Source: Sneathiella sp.
GTDB lineage: Bacteria; Pseudomonadota; Alphaproteobacteria; Sneathiellales; Sneathiellaceae
Reading direction: 5' to 3'
Length of the DNA stretch: 9,603 nt
Assembly: GCA_016765515.1 (NCBI GenBank)
Contig: JAESPT010000381.1
Coordinates: 1 to 9,603 of the forward strand
The notes under the pieces were generated by a model, which did no database searches, was not told the origin of the DNA, and saw only the letters and a program-made list of their open reading frames with translations. The translations under genes and the position numbers were made by a program. Shown piece by piece: positions 1 to 7,014 of this stretch (within the stretch, counting starts at the first letter, position 1; each line of letters opens with the position of its first letter).

Positions 1-58
1 CTAAAAGCCAGCCACTTTTATGGTGTCCATGAAAACGAAAAAATTCGCTGACGCCTTC
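1..58. other. Non-coding tail after the DUF3501 gene
   Basis: These bases lie downstream of the DUF3501 stop codon and reach the window edge. The only structure seen is a short inverted repeat, TAAAAG at 2-7 and CTTTTA at 15-20 with a 7-base spacer. It is too weak and A/T-rich to call a terminator. No ORF with a ribosome binding site is visible; a nine-codon minus-strand ORF ending at base 1 was rejected. Confidence 0.4.
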
Positions 59-655
59 TTAGTCGCTTAAATCCAGGGCAAGTGCGGCCTGGTTGGCGGC
101 ACTGAAACGGGCCATATGACCATATTTGTCATGCTCGACGCCGATGACAATTTCTGATTTTTCTGATTTCAAACCCTGCTTCTGGGTGTCGGAGAGCGGG
201 AAGTGAAGGAAATGGATGGCTGATGTTTTGCCGTCTTCTGTTGTCCGCTCAACTTCCTGTTCGGGGACAGCATAGGTTTTTTCGCCGTTAATAGAGACGT
301 AGATTTTCTCTTCAACATGGCCCAGTTGACGCAACATGAAATCCCGGCGCACAGGATCATCAATTTCAATCATAAAGGTCGCGACCAACTCGGATCCATT
401 GGGAATAAGCGGATTATAGGCGGATAACTCGTCGGTTATCTGCGCCTCACCGCCCCGTTCAATATACAGCATCTCGTGGATTTGAGACCACATGGTCTCA
501 TAATTTTCAAAATAGAAAGTAGCATGGGGCCCGACGGCAATCCGGCGATCTTTCTTTATGGCAATGAGTTTCTGCTTGTTTTCTTTACGGATTTTTTCGT
601 AATCCGCCATCGGTATTATATCTGCCCGGGTGATTTCGTGTTTTGATTTTGTCAT
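59..655 (-). CDS. DUF3501 family protein
   Basis: This 198-residue protein matches my recollection of DUF3501, a family of unknown biochemical function often encoded beside an iron-sulfur heterodisulfide-reductase-like protein and a rubrerythrin, as here. The protein appears soluble: no signal peptide, no membrane segment and no cysteines, so it is unlikely to carry its own iron-sulfur cluster. Visible features are an N-terminal start with ITRADIIPMADYEKIRKE (residues 8-25), a basic patch around KKDRRIAVGPHATFYFEN, and a charged middle. It starts with ATG 15 bases after the stop of the upstream iron-sulfur gene. The ribosome binding site is weak (only GAG upstream), which suggests translation coupled to that gene. 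It is the last gene of the proposed Irr-controlled operon. The family call rests on memory of sequence and neighbourhood; no catalytic role is claimed. Confidence 0.8.
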   Translation of the reverse strand: MTKSKHEITRADIIPMADYEKIRKENKQKLIAIKKDRRIAVGPHATFYFENYETMWSQIHEMLYIERGGEAQITDELSAYNPLIPNGSELVATFMIEIDDPVRRDFMLRQLGHVEEKIYVSINGEKTYAVPEQEVERTTEDGKTSAIHFLHFPLSDTQKQGLKSEKSEIVIGVEHDKYGHMARFSAANQAALALDLSD

Positions 656-670
656 GTTCTCGTATCCAAG

Positions 671-2011
671 TCAGTCAAGGCCATAGGCTTTGGCAAGTAA
701 TTCAATTGGGTGCGTCGCTGTCAGTTTTTTTGCCGCTTCAGGATCCTGCTTTTCGATGCCTTGCAGAATATGTTCCGCGGCAAGGGGGCATTCTGAGGCA
801 ATAAACGGCGCGCCAGATTTAAGGACGTTTTTCGCCGCTGTTTTCCCTACCTTCAGGGCGGTTTCATAATTGCCCTTCATAATTCCCCAGGAACCTCCAT
901 GGCCCGAACAGCGTTCCACGATGGACACACGGGTCTTCGGGATAAGACGCAACATTTCTGCCCCTTTAGCCCCCATATTCTGAGCCCGTGCATGACAGGC
1001 AAGATGCATGGAGACGGGACCCTCTAGCGGTTCCATTTCTTGCAGGATGCCTTCCTTCTTGGCAATATTGACCACATATTCTGAGACGTCATAGGTGGCG
1101 CCGGCCAATTTTTTTACCAGGGCTTCATCAGGCGCAATCAACGGCCATTCGGATTTCAACATCAGGGCACAGGAGGAAACCAGAGCAATAACATCGTATC
1201 CCTTGTCTATCCAGACGCAGAGTTCTGCAGAGACGGAGCGGGCATTGTCCGCAACACCGGCGATATCCCCTTGTTCAAGCAGCGGCATGCCGCAGCAGCC
1301 CGGATAAACGACTTCAGTTTCCACGCCATTGCGCGCCAGAACAGCGCGGGTCGCTTCACCGATGGAAGGGCTGTTGTAATTTCCAAAACAAGTGGCATAA
1401 ATAACCGCTTTTCGGCCGAAAGCCGGCGCATCCTTATTTACCTCCAGAGGGGTGCTTTTTGCCCGATCCATAAGTGTTTTGGAATTATATTTCGGCAAAG
1501 CCGCCTCGCGGTGAATGCCGAGGGTTTTTTCCATTAGGCCGCGAACGGCCTTGTTGTCTTTATTGCTCGCCCAGTTGGCGATGGGAGCGATGGGCTTTGC
1601 AAGTTTTCCATTACGATCCGTTTTTGACAGTTGCCGCGATATAAAACTATCTTCTCCCTTTTTCTTTTCAACAGCCCGGTAGCGGAGCATCAGATGGGGG
1701 AAATCCAGGTTAAATTCATGGGGCGGCACATACGGACATTTTGTCATATAGCACATGTCACACAGCGTGCAGCCATCGACCACCGGTTTGAAATCAGCGG
1801 AAGAGACAGAATCAAGTTCTTCAGTTGCTGAACCATCAATGAGATCGAAGAGGCTGGGAAAGGAATCACAAAGATTAAAGCAGCGTCGGCATCCATGACA
1901 GATATCGAAAATGCGCCGCATTTCTTCATCCAGGGCTTCTTCGTTGTAAAATTCCGGATTAGTCCAGTCAATTGGATGACGGGTAGGGGCGTCTAGGCTG
2001 CCTTCTCGCAT
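671..2011 (-). CDS. Heterodisulfide reductase (HdrD)/GlpC-like iron-sulfur protein
   Basis: This 446-residue soluble protein has the layout of GlpC/HdrD-type electron carriers: two N-terminal ferredoxin-like cysteine clusters, then two CCG-type domains. Cluster 1 is C38-x2-C41-x2-C44-x3-C48. Cluster 2 is C81-x2-C84-x2-C87-x4-C92-P. Both would be expected to bind [4Fe-4S]. The first CCG domain shows C208, the pair C239-C240 followed by G, and C281. The second shows C339, then C368-S-G-H-G-G where a CCG would be expected, and C408. It has no signal peptide or membrane segment, so it probably works in the cytoplasm. The ATG has a GAGGAAG ribosome binding site about 6 bases upstream. It sits 85 bases after the rubrerythrin gene and 15 bases before the DUF3501 gene. 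A role passing electrons within this operon is inferred from context; the partner and substrate are unknown. It is not glpC, because no glpA or glpB is nearby. Confidence 0.82.
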   Translation of the reverse strand: MREGSLDAPTRHPIDWTNPEFYNEEALDEEMRRIFDICHGCRRCFNLCDSFPSLFDLIDGSATEELDSVSSADFKPVVDGCTLCDMCYMTKCPYVPPHEFNLDFPHLMLRYRAVEKKKGEDSFISRQLSKTDRNGKLAKPIAPIANWASNKDNKAVRGLMEKTLGIHREAALPKYNSKTLMDRAKSTPLEVNKDAPAFGRKAVIYATCFGNYNSPSIGEATRAVLARNGVETEVVYPGCCGMPLLEQGDIAGVADNARSVSAELCVWIDKGYDVIALVSSCALMLKSEWPLIAPDEALVKKLAGATYDVSEYVVNIAKKEGILQEMEPLEGPVSMHLACHARAQNMGAKGAEMLRLIPKTRVSIVERCSGHGGSWGIMKGNYETALKVGKTAAKNVLKSGAPFIASECPLAAEHILQGIEKQDPEAAKKLTATHPIELLAKAYGLD

Positions 2012-2047
2012 AATGTACTTCCTCGTATTCGGCAGGACGGAGGTGCC

Positions 2048-2069
2048 GGAGCGATGAGATCACCGCTCC
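2048..2069 (-). repeat. Hairpin between rubrerythrin and iron-sulfur genes
   Basis: On the minus strand GGAGCGGTG pairs with CATCGCTCC around a 4-base loop, nine pairs including one G-U. No T run follows, so it does not look like an intrinsic terminator. It more likely stabilises the 3' end of the rubrerythrin message or marks a processing point, giving unequal expression of the two genes. The role is inferred. Confidence 0.55.
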
Positions 2070-2096
2070 AACGGGTCAGGATATCAAATTGGAGAG

Positions 2097-2513
2097 CTAC
2101 TCCATTTCATCCAAAGCTTTTTGGAAACGACCCGCGTGGCTTTTTTCAGCTTTTGCAAGTGTTTCAAACCAGTCAGCAATTTCGTCATGCCCTTCTTCGC
2201 GGGCTGTTTTTGCCATACCTGGATACATGTCGGTATATTCGTGAGTTTCACCAGCAATAGCGGCTTTCAGATTATTATCTGTGGGGCCGATAGGAAGACC
2301 TGTAGCAGGATCGCCGGTTTCTTCGAGATATTCTAGATGACCGTGCGCGTGACCGGTTTCACCTTCGGCAGTTGACCGAAAAACCGCAGCAACATCGTTG
2401 TATCCTTCGATATCCGCTTTCTGCGCGAAATAAAGGTACCGACGATTTGCTTGAGATTCACCAGCAAAGGCGTCTTTCAGATTTTGTTCTGTTTTACTTC
2501 CCTGTAGAGACAT
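2097..2513 (-). CDS. Rubrerythrin-family diiron protein (no rubredoxin domain)
   Basis: This 138-residue ferritin-like four-helix protein has a spaced set of putative diiron ligands: E19 in FAGES, E52-x2-H55, E89 and E92 in [11 protein letters not shown], and E123-x2-H126. Rubrerythrins reduce hydrogen peroxide with electrons from a rubredoxin-type donor. Here the C-terminal rubredoxin domain with its CxxC pairs is absent and the protein contains no cysteine, so an external donor is needed. The ATG follows a near-perfect ribosome binding site, AGGAGG at 2524-2519, pointing to high expression. It is the first gene after a near-consensus promoter with an adjacent Irr box, and the HdrD/GlpC-like protein and DUF3501 gene follow on the same strand. 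The iron-sulfur neighbour could be the electron donor; this is inference. Alternative roles in iron storage or sensing cannot be excluded. Confidence 0.92.
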   Translation of the reverse strand: MSLQGSKTEQNLKDAFAGESQANRRYLYFAQKADIEGYNDVAAVFRSTAEGETGHAHGHLEYLEETGDPATGLPIGPTDNNLKAAIAGETHEYTDMYPGMAKTAREEGHDEIADWFETLAKAEKSHAGRFQKALDEME

Positions 2514-2548
2514 TAAGACCTCCTGGAATGGGATTGGCAGGTTTTTGA

Positions 2549-2562
2549 AATTCTTCAGAATT
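2549..2562 (-). repeat. Palindrome in the rubrerythrin leader
   Basis: AATTCTTCAGAATT is a perfect inverted repeat with 6-base arms and a 2-base centre. It lies just downstream of the predicted transcription start of the rubrerythrin operon. It could be a second operator or a small leader structure. It resembles the neighbouring Irr box only in composition, because the half-sites are in the opposite order. Confidence 0.4.
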
Positions 2563-2575
2563 AAAGAATAGTCAA

Positions 2576-2604
2576 AATATAATCCCGCGCAGAACGGCTG
2601 TCAA
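2576..2604 (-). promoter_or_regulatory. Sigma-70-type promoter of the rubrerythrin operon
   Basis: On the minus strand a consensus -35 TTGACA (2604-2599) is followed after exactly 17 bases by -10 TATATT (2581-2576). Transcription would start near 2569, giving a leader of about 55 bases before the rubrerythrin ATG. This is the best promoter in the window. An Irr box ends 4 bases upstream of the -35. Confidence 0.8.
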
Positions 2605-2608
2605 CAGA

Positions 2609-2623
2609 TTAGAACACTTCTAA
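2609..2623 (-). promoter_or_regulatory. Irr box (iron control element)
   Basis: The sequence TTAGAA-GTG-TTCTAA (minus strand) is a perfect inverted repeat with 6-base arms and a 3-base spacer. It closely fits the iron control element bound by Irr in alphaproteobacteria, recalled as TTTAGAA-N3-TTCTAAA; here the outer base matches on one side only. It lies 4 bases upstream of the -35 element, centred near -47 relative to the predicted start. That position could allow activation or repression. The Irr gene itself is immediately upstream. Confidence 0.78.
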
Positions 2624-2658
2624 AGAAGAAAATTAATGTCGCAGAGACAGGGGAGGTG

Positions 2659-3093
2659 TTATTTCCGTTTTGTCAGGCGAACAATGACATCAATACTGGA
2701 AATTTCCGTCCCTTCGGGCAGGTTGGGAATATCATCAACGGTCAGCCGATGGGAAGAGATATCTTCCAACAGGCCGCGGTCTTCATGGAAGAAATGATGA
2801 TGCGGTTCCACATTTGTATCGAAATAGGACTTGCTTGCATCAACAACAACTTCGCGCAACAGGCCTGCCGTAGTAAATTGGTGAAGGTTATTATAGATGG
2901 TCGCAAGAGAGATCTTGACACCTTTTCCCAGCGCTTCACCGTGCAGCTTTTCAGCTGTGATGTGGCGATTTCCCTCTGAAAACAGGAGCTTGGCCAACGA
3001 AATTCGTTGCCTTGTCGGTCTGAGATTTGCTGACCGGATTTTATTTTCCAGGTCAATCACGTCGGTTCTATTTTCATTCACTTGCGGTGTCAT
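2659..3093 (-). CDS. irr: Irr, Fur-family iron response regulator
   Basis: This is a 144-residue Fur-superfamily DNA-binding protein. LRPTRQRISLAKLLF (residues 24-38) and ISLATIYNNLHQF (61-73) form the winged-helix region. The HHH motif at 98-100 (EPHHHFFHE) is the haem/metal-binding signature of Irr. The CxxC zinc motifs of Fur, Zur and PerR are absent, which favours Irr. Irr regulates haem and iron genes in alphaproteobacteria and, in well-studied members, is inactivated or degraded when haem is available. The ATG at 3093 is preferred because GGAAAG lies upstream. An in-frame GTG at 3108 would add five residues (MESCV) but has no ribosome binding site. The added cysteine is not followed by proline, so it would not make the haem regulatory motif described in Bradyrhizobium. 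The gene has its own promoter. The next gene downstream is preceded by an Irr box. Confidence 0.9.
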   Translation of the reverse strand: MTPQVNENRTDVIDLENKIRSANLRPTRQRISLAKLLFSEGNRHITAEKLHGEALGKGVKISLATIYNNLHQFTTAGLLREVVVDASKSYFDTNVEPHHHFFHEDRGLLEDISSHRLTVDDIPNLPEGTEISSIDVIVRLTKRK

Positions 3094-3134
3094 GACACAA
3101 CTTTCCACTTTTCAGGGGGAAACTACTCATTCCT

Positions 3135-3163
3135 TATATAGTCGGTATTCTGGAATAATTCAA
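3135..3163 (-). promoter_or_regulatory. Promoter of irr, with possible operator
   Basis: On the minus strand -35 TTGAAT (3163-3158) is followed after 17 bases by -10 TATATA (3140-3135). Transcription would start near 3128, about 35 bases before the irr ATG. The spacer holds an interrupted palindrome, TATTC-TG-GAATA (3146-3157). A GAA-N3-TTC core at 3153-3161 overlaps the -35 and recalls the middle of an Irr box, but lacks its outer bases. Autoregulation is possible and unproven. Confidence 0.65.
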
Positions 3164-3191
3164 ATCAGCAAATGAGAGAAAGTGCAAATTC

Positions 3192-4592
3192 CTATTTTCC
3201 AGTCATAATCTGGTCGACCAATTCCTTCACTGTTGGAATAAATCCGTCTTTATAAAACGGGTCTGAGGCAAAGTGATAGGCGCCGTGCCCAGCGAACATC
3301 AGGTTGTTTTCAATGTTGCTGGTAGAATGGATAACATCCTGAAGCGTTTTTTGAATACAGAAACTTCTTGGATCCGCTTTACGGCCCGTATTTCCTTTTT
3401 CATTTTCCGCCCAGTTGGAGAAGGAGCACTGAGAAAGACATCCCATGCAATCCACCTGATCTGTCCGAATTTCCTTCATTTTGTCAGGGGTGACAAAAAT
3501 CATCGTTGAATTTGGCGTTTTAAGGGCAGAATTATATCCCGCTTCAACCCACTTTTCGGCATTTTCCTTATCCGTTGGTGTTAGATAAACTTCCCGCTTA
3601 CGGGCACCGAAACTGAAGGCAGCACTATGTTCGCCAACGGGCTCATTCACAAAGGCAACCTGGCGTTCTGACCGTGCCTTCAACTCATCGAGAAAATTAT
3701 TTCTCACGGCAGAGGACCAAAAACCTGTTGGGCTGAATTTATTCAAAAAGACATCGCCTTTTTTCAATGTCAGAAGTTTTTTCTTCCAGGCATCTGAAAT
3801 AGGACTTTCTTTGGTGAGCAGGGGCCGTGTTCCAAACTGAAAGGTGATTGGACCAATTTCGGGGTTGTCTAGCCAATGGGTCCAGTCTTCAATATGCCAG
3901 ACACCGCCGGCCATGATGATCGGGACATTGTGCAATCCCATTTCATTCATCATACTACGCAGCAGTGCAACACGGGGGTAGGGATCTTCCGGTATCATCG
4001 CATCTTCTGAGTTGGTCAGACCATTGTGACCACCGGCAAGCCATGGATCTTCATAGACAACGCCGCCAAGCCAATCAGCAAATTTGTGATAGGCCCGTTT
4101 CCACAGGGCTCTGAACGCCCGGGCGGAGGATATGATTGGATAGTAATGAATTTTATAGTCGGAAGCAATCTGAGCCACACGATAAGGCATCCCTGCGCCG
4201 CAGGTGATTCCGTGAATTAGACCCCGCGCGCCTTCAAGGACACCGTGCAGGATACGTTCTGCGCCGCCCATTTCCCAGAGAACATTCATATGGATGCGAC
4301 CTTCGCCGCCAGCAAGTTCGTGAGCAATTTGTGCTTGTGATATACCGCCCTGAATTCCGTAGGCCACGAGTTCTTCATGTCGGTCACGCCGTGTCCGGCC
4401 ATGATATTCTTGCGGGATCCGCATTCCATTATCATCATAACTGTCAGCGTTTACAGCAGAAAAGGTTGCCACGCCGCCAGCTGCCGCCCAAGCGCCAGAA
4501 CTCTGACCGGTTGAGACGCTAACGCCTTTACCGCCTTCAATGAGAGGAAGGACCTCCTTACCTGAGATGACGATGGAATTCAGTGACTTCAC
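3192..4592 (-). CDS. Nitronate monooxygenase-like FMN protein with C-terminal Cys motif
   Basis: This 466-residue protein belongs to the FMN-dependent nitronate monooxygenase / 2-nitropropane dioxygenase superfamily (TIM barrel), which also includes PfaD-type enoyl reductases. Family marks are AGGHNG (186-191), which carries the usual histidine, PIIMAGGVW (224-232) for FMN phosphate binding, and FGTRPLLT (253-260). Typical members are roughly 310-380 residues. This one is longer and carries C382-x2-C385-x3-C389-x22-C412 near the C-terminus, a pattern suited to an iron-sulfur cluster or zinc. Residues 57-75 are unusually rich in arginine and histidine. The start is GTG with AGGG upstream. It lies alone between the pnp terminator and the irr promoter; no strong promoter is visible, only a small TTGAT/ATCAA palindrome at 4642-4657. 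The physiological substrate cannot be told, so nitronate oxidation should be read as a family label only. Confidence 0.85.
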   Translation of the reverse strand: MKSLNSIVISGKEVLPLIEGGKGVSVSTGQSSGAWAAAGGVATFSAVNADSYDDNGMRIPQEYHGRTRRDRHEELVAYGIQGGISQAQIAHELAGGEGRIHMNVLWEMGGAERILHGVLEGARGLIHGITCGAGMPYRVAQIASDYKIHYYPIISSARAFRALWKRAYHKFADWLGGVVYEDPWLAGGHNGLTNSEDAMIPEDPYPRVALLRSMMNEMGLHNVPIIMAGGVWHIEDWTHWLDNPEIGPITFQFGTRPLLTKESPISDAWKKKLLTLKKGDVFLNKFSPTGFWSSAVRNNFLDELKARSERQVAFVNEPVGEHSAAFSFGARKREVYLTPTDKENAEKWVEAGYNSALKTPNSTMIFVTPDKMKEIRTDQVDCMGCLSQCSFSNWAENEKGNTGRKADPRSFCIQKTLQDVIHSTSNIENNLMFAGHGAYHFASDPFYKDGFIPTVKELVDQIMTGK

Positions 4593-4674
4593 GAGACTAT
4601 CCCTACTGTAGAATTACGCTTTACTTACCACTTAGAGCAAGTTGATCCTAGCATCAAGCTAAGAACAAGAATAG

Positions 4675-4701
4675 AGGCGGCGTGCAATATTCACGCCGCC
4701 T
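4675..4701 (-). terminator. Intrinsic terminator downstream of pnp
   Basis: AGGCGGCGTG and CACGCCGCCT form a perfect 10-pair stem around a 7-base loop, starting 15 bases past the pnp stop codon. On the minus strand it is followed by the T-rich tract TCTATTCTTGTTCTT rather than a pure T run. It probably ends the rbfA-truB-rpsO-pnp transcript. Confidence 0.8.
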
Positions 4702-4716
4702 TTCATCACGTTCTGA

Positions 4717-6828
4717 TCAGCTTTCTTCAGCGGTTTCAGAGGTCTTGTTTTCATCCGCTTCAATAGCCTTGATTGACAGGCGAACTTTACCTCTATTGTC
4801 GATTTCAAGGACTTTAACGCGGACTTCGTCCCCTTCATTGACAATGTCAGTCACTTTAGAAACGCGTTTTGGAGCTAGCTCTGAGATGTGAACCAGACCG
4901 TCACGATTTCCGAAGAAATTCACAAAAGCACCGAAATCAACAACTTTCACTACTTTACCAGTGTAAATGACGCCAACTTCAGGGTCATCAACGATAGATT
5001 TGATCCAGTTGACAGCCGCTTCGGCGGCTTCTTCTGATGTGGCGGCAACTTTAACAGTTCCATCATCATCAATATCGATTTTTGCGCCTGTTTCTTCACA
5101 GATTTGGCGAATAACTTTACCGCCTGTACCGATAATATCCCGGATCTTGTCTTTTTTGACAGTCAGTTGGGTTATGCGCGGCGCACCATCACGAACACCA
5201 TCACGGGCAGAATCAATGGCTTTTGCCATTTCACCGAGAATAAGCAGACGACCTTCTGTGGCTTGAGCCAAGGCAATCTTCATAATTTCTTCGGTGATAC
5301 CAGCAATCTTGATATCCATCTGCAGGGAGGTGATGCCCTTTTCAGTTCCCGCAACCTTGAAGTCCATGTCACCCAGGTGGTCTTCATCTCCCAGGATGTC
5401 AGACAGAACAGCAAACTGACCATCTTCTTCCAGGATCAGGCCCATGGCGATTCCAGCCACTGGACGTTTCAAGGGCACTCCGGCATCCATTAGAGAGAGT
5501 GATGTACCGCAAACAGTTGCCATGGAAGAAGAACCGTTGGATTCAGTCACTTCAGAGACAACACGCAATGTGTATGGAAATTCATCCTTGCTTGGCAGCA
5601 ATGGATGAACGGCCCGCCAAGCGAGTTTTCCGTGACCGACTTCGCGGCGGCTTGTGAAGCCAACACGTCCGGCTTCACCAACTGAGTAAGGAGGGAAGTT
5701 GTAATGCAACATGAAGTTTTCGCGATATTCGCCGCCAAGTGCATCAACAATCTGTTCATCCTGACCGGTGCCCAATGTTGTAACAACAAGAGCTTGGGTT
5801 TCACCGCGTGTGAACAGAGCGGAACCATGACTGCGAGGAAGCGCACCGATTTCTGCCATGATCGGACGCACTGTTTTTGTGTCCCGGCCGTCAATACGGG
5901 TTCCTGTAGAAATGATGTTGCCGCGAACGATGGATTTCTCAATTTTCTTGAGAATGCCGCCAGCATCTTCCAATTCTGTTTCATCAAGCTCAGCCAGTGC
6001 CGCTACTTTCGCAGCAGAGATTTTCTCTGATCGGGTCTGCTTAACCTGCTCTTTATAAGCTTCAGTCAGAGAAGCTTCGGCAGAGGCTTTGATTTTAGCT
6101 GTAAGATTCACGTCGACTTCAGGAGGTTGGTAATCCCAAGGCTCTTTTGCACAATCTTCAGCAAGGTCAATAATCGCATCGATGACAGCTTGAGTTTCTT
6201 TATGGCCGAACATAACCGCACCAAGCATCTGTTCTTCAGATAGCTCGTTTGCTTCGGACTCGATCATCAGAACCGCTTCGTCTGTACCGGCTATGACAAG
6301 ATCAAGATCTGTGTCAGCCATTTGTTCGATTGAAGGGTTAAGAACATATTCACCATCAATGAAACCAACGCGGGCAGCACCAACAGGACCCATGAACGGG
6401 ATTCCGGAAATTGTCAGAGCGGCAGAAGCACCGATCAATGCAATGATGTCCGGGTTATTTTCCAGATCATGAGCCAGAACTGTACAAATGATCTGAGTTT
6501 CATGTTTAAAACCGGCGACGAAAGAAGGGCGCAGTGGCCGGTCAATCAGGCGGGAGACAAGAGTCTCGTTTTCAGATGGGCGACCTTCACGCTTGAAAAA
6601 TCCCCCTGGAATTTTTCCTGCAGCATAGGCTTTTTCCTGATAATTAACCGTCATCGGGAAGAAGTCCATGCCGGGTTTGGGAGCCTTTGCAGCGACCGCA
6701 GTACAGAGTACTTGCGTTCCGCCATAGGTAATCATCACAGCACCATCAGCCTGACGGGCGACTTTACCTGTTTCCATTACGAGCGGACGACCGCCCCACA
6801 TCACTTCCTTGCGATGTATTTCAAACAT
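4717..6828 (-). CDS. pnp: Polyribonucleotide nucleotidyltransferase (PNPase)
   Basis: This 703-residue enzyme degrades RNA 3' to 5' by phosphorolysis and is a trimeric core of the RNA degradosome. Domains run in the standard order: RNase PH-like domain 1 (starting [16 protein letters not shown]), the helical linker, RNase PH-like domain 2 with [10 protein letters not shown] and the catalytic aspartate region [16 protein letters not shown] near residues 480-492, a KH domain with [11 protein letters not shown] (GxxG loop), and an S1 domain ([18 protein letters not shown]). The length is normal for the family (E. coli 711). The start is the ATG at 6828 with AAGGA upstream; an in-frame TTG at 6843 lies upstream of that site and is not a real start. 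It is the last gene of the cluster and is followed by a terminator. Its structured leader suggests post-transcriptional autoregulation as in enterobacteria. Confidence 0.98.
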   Translation of the reverse strand: MFEIHRKEVMWGGRPLVMETGKVARQADGAVMITYGGTQVLCTAVAAKAPKPGMDFFPMTVNYQEKAYAAGKIPGGFFKREGRPSENETLVSRLIDRPLRPSFVAGFKHETQIICTVLAHDLENNPDIIALIGASAALTISGIPFMGPVGAARVGFIDGEYVLNPSIEQMADTDLDLVIAGTDEAVLMIESEANELSEEQMLGAVMFGHKETQAVIDAIIDLAEDCAKEPWDYQPPEVDVNLTAKIKASAEASLTEAYKEQVKQTRSEKISAAKVAALAELDETELEDAGGILKKIEKSIVRGNIISTGTRIDGRDTKTVRPIMAEIGALPRSHGSALFTRGETQALVVTTLGTGQDEQIVDALGGEYRENFMLHYNFPPYSVGEAGRVGFTSRREVGHGKLAWRAVHPLLPSKDEFPYTLRVVSEVTESNGSSSMATVCGTSLSLMDAGVPLKRPVAGIAMGLILEEDGQFAVLSDILGDEDHLGDMDFKVAGTEKGITSLQMDIKIAGITEEIMKIALAQATEGRLLILGEMAKAIDSARDGVRDGAPRITQLTVKKDKIRDIIGTGGKVIRQICEETGAKIDIDDDGTVKVAATSEEAAEAAVNWIKSIVDDPEVGVIYTGKVVKVVDFGAFVNFFGNRDGLVHISELAPKRVSKVTDIVNEGDEVRVKVLEIDNRGKVRLSIKAIEADENKTSETAEES

Positions 6829-6850
6829 ATTATTTCCTTCCAATACAGAG

Positions 6851-6880
6851 ACAGCCCCATGCTGTTCTGCCGATATTCGG
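6851..6880 (-). repeat. Two small hairpins next to the pnp ribosome binding site
   Basis: ACAGC-CCCAT-GCTGT (6851-6865) and CCGA-TAT-TCGG (6870-6880) are two perfect short inverted repeats placed in tandem 20-50 bases upstream of the pnp ATG. They are weak alone. Together with the larger hairpin upstream they make the pnp leader strongly structured. Confidence 0.4.
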
Positions 6881-6946
6881 AGCCCTATGCCCCGGTTTAT
6901 ATTCTATTCTCAAACTGCGCTTCTGAAGGGACCTCCAGAATCACCG

Positions 6947-6992
6947 AACGCCGGCATGCAAAGGGCGTTATGCCTATTGCAGAACCGGCGTT
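6947..6992 (-). promoter_or_regulatory. Long pnp leader hairpin, likely RNase III-type autoregulatory structure
   Basis: Outer arms AACGCCGG and CCGGCGTT pair perfectly over 8 bases. Inside, TGCAA pairs with TTGCA, and GGC with GCC caps a 5-base loop. The result is a 46-base, near-continuous stem in the rpsO-pnp intergenic region. No T run follows on either strand, so it is not an intrinsic terminator. In E. coli the pnp leader folds into a long stem cut by RNase III, after which PNPase represses its own synthesis. The same position and shape make that role likely here, by analogy only. Confidence 0.6.
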
Positions 6993-7014
6993 GGAAAATG
7001 TTCTGATCCTGTCG

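Noticed and set aside
1..30. Nine-codon minus-strand ORF beginning ATG-GAC-ACC and ending TAG at base 1
   Set aside because: It has no ribosome binding site, is very short, and has no recognisable content.
4642..4657. TTGAT/ATCAA palindrome upstream of the nitronate monooxygenase-like gene as an operator
   Set aside because: The arms are only five bases, no strong promoter lies beside it, and such a palindrome is expected by chance at this size.
5104..5493. Plus-strand ORF of 129 codons inside pnp
   Set aside because: It lies opposite the catalytic and KH regions of PNPase and has no ribosome binding site or recognisable domain.
6829..6843. TTG start five codons upstream of the pnp ATG
   Set aside because: The TTG and next codons form the ribosome binding site for the ATG at 6828, and other PNPases start at the MFEIHRKE position.
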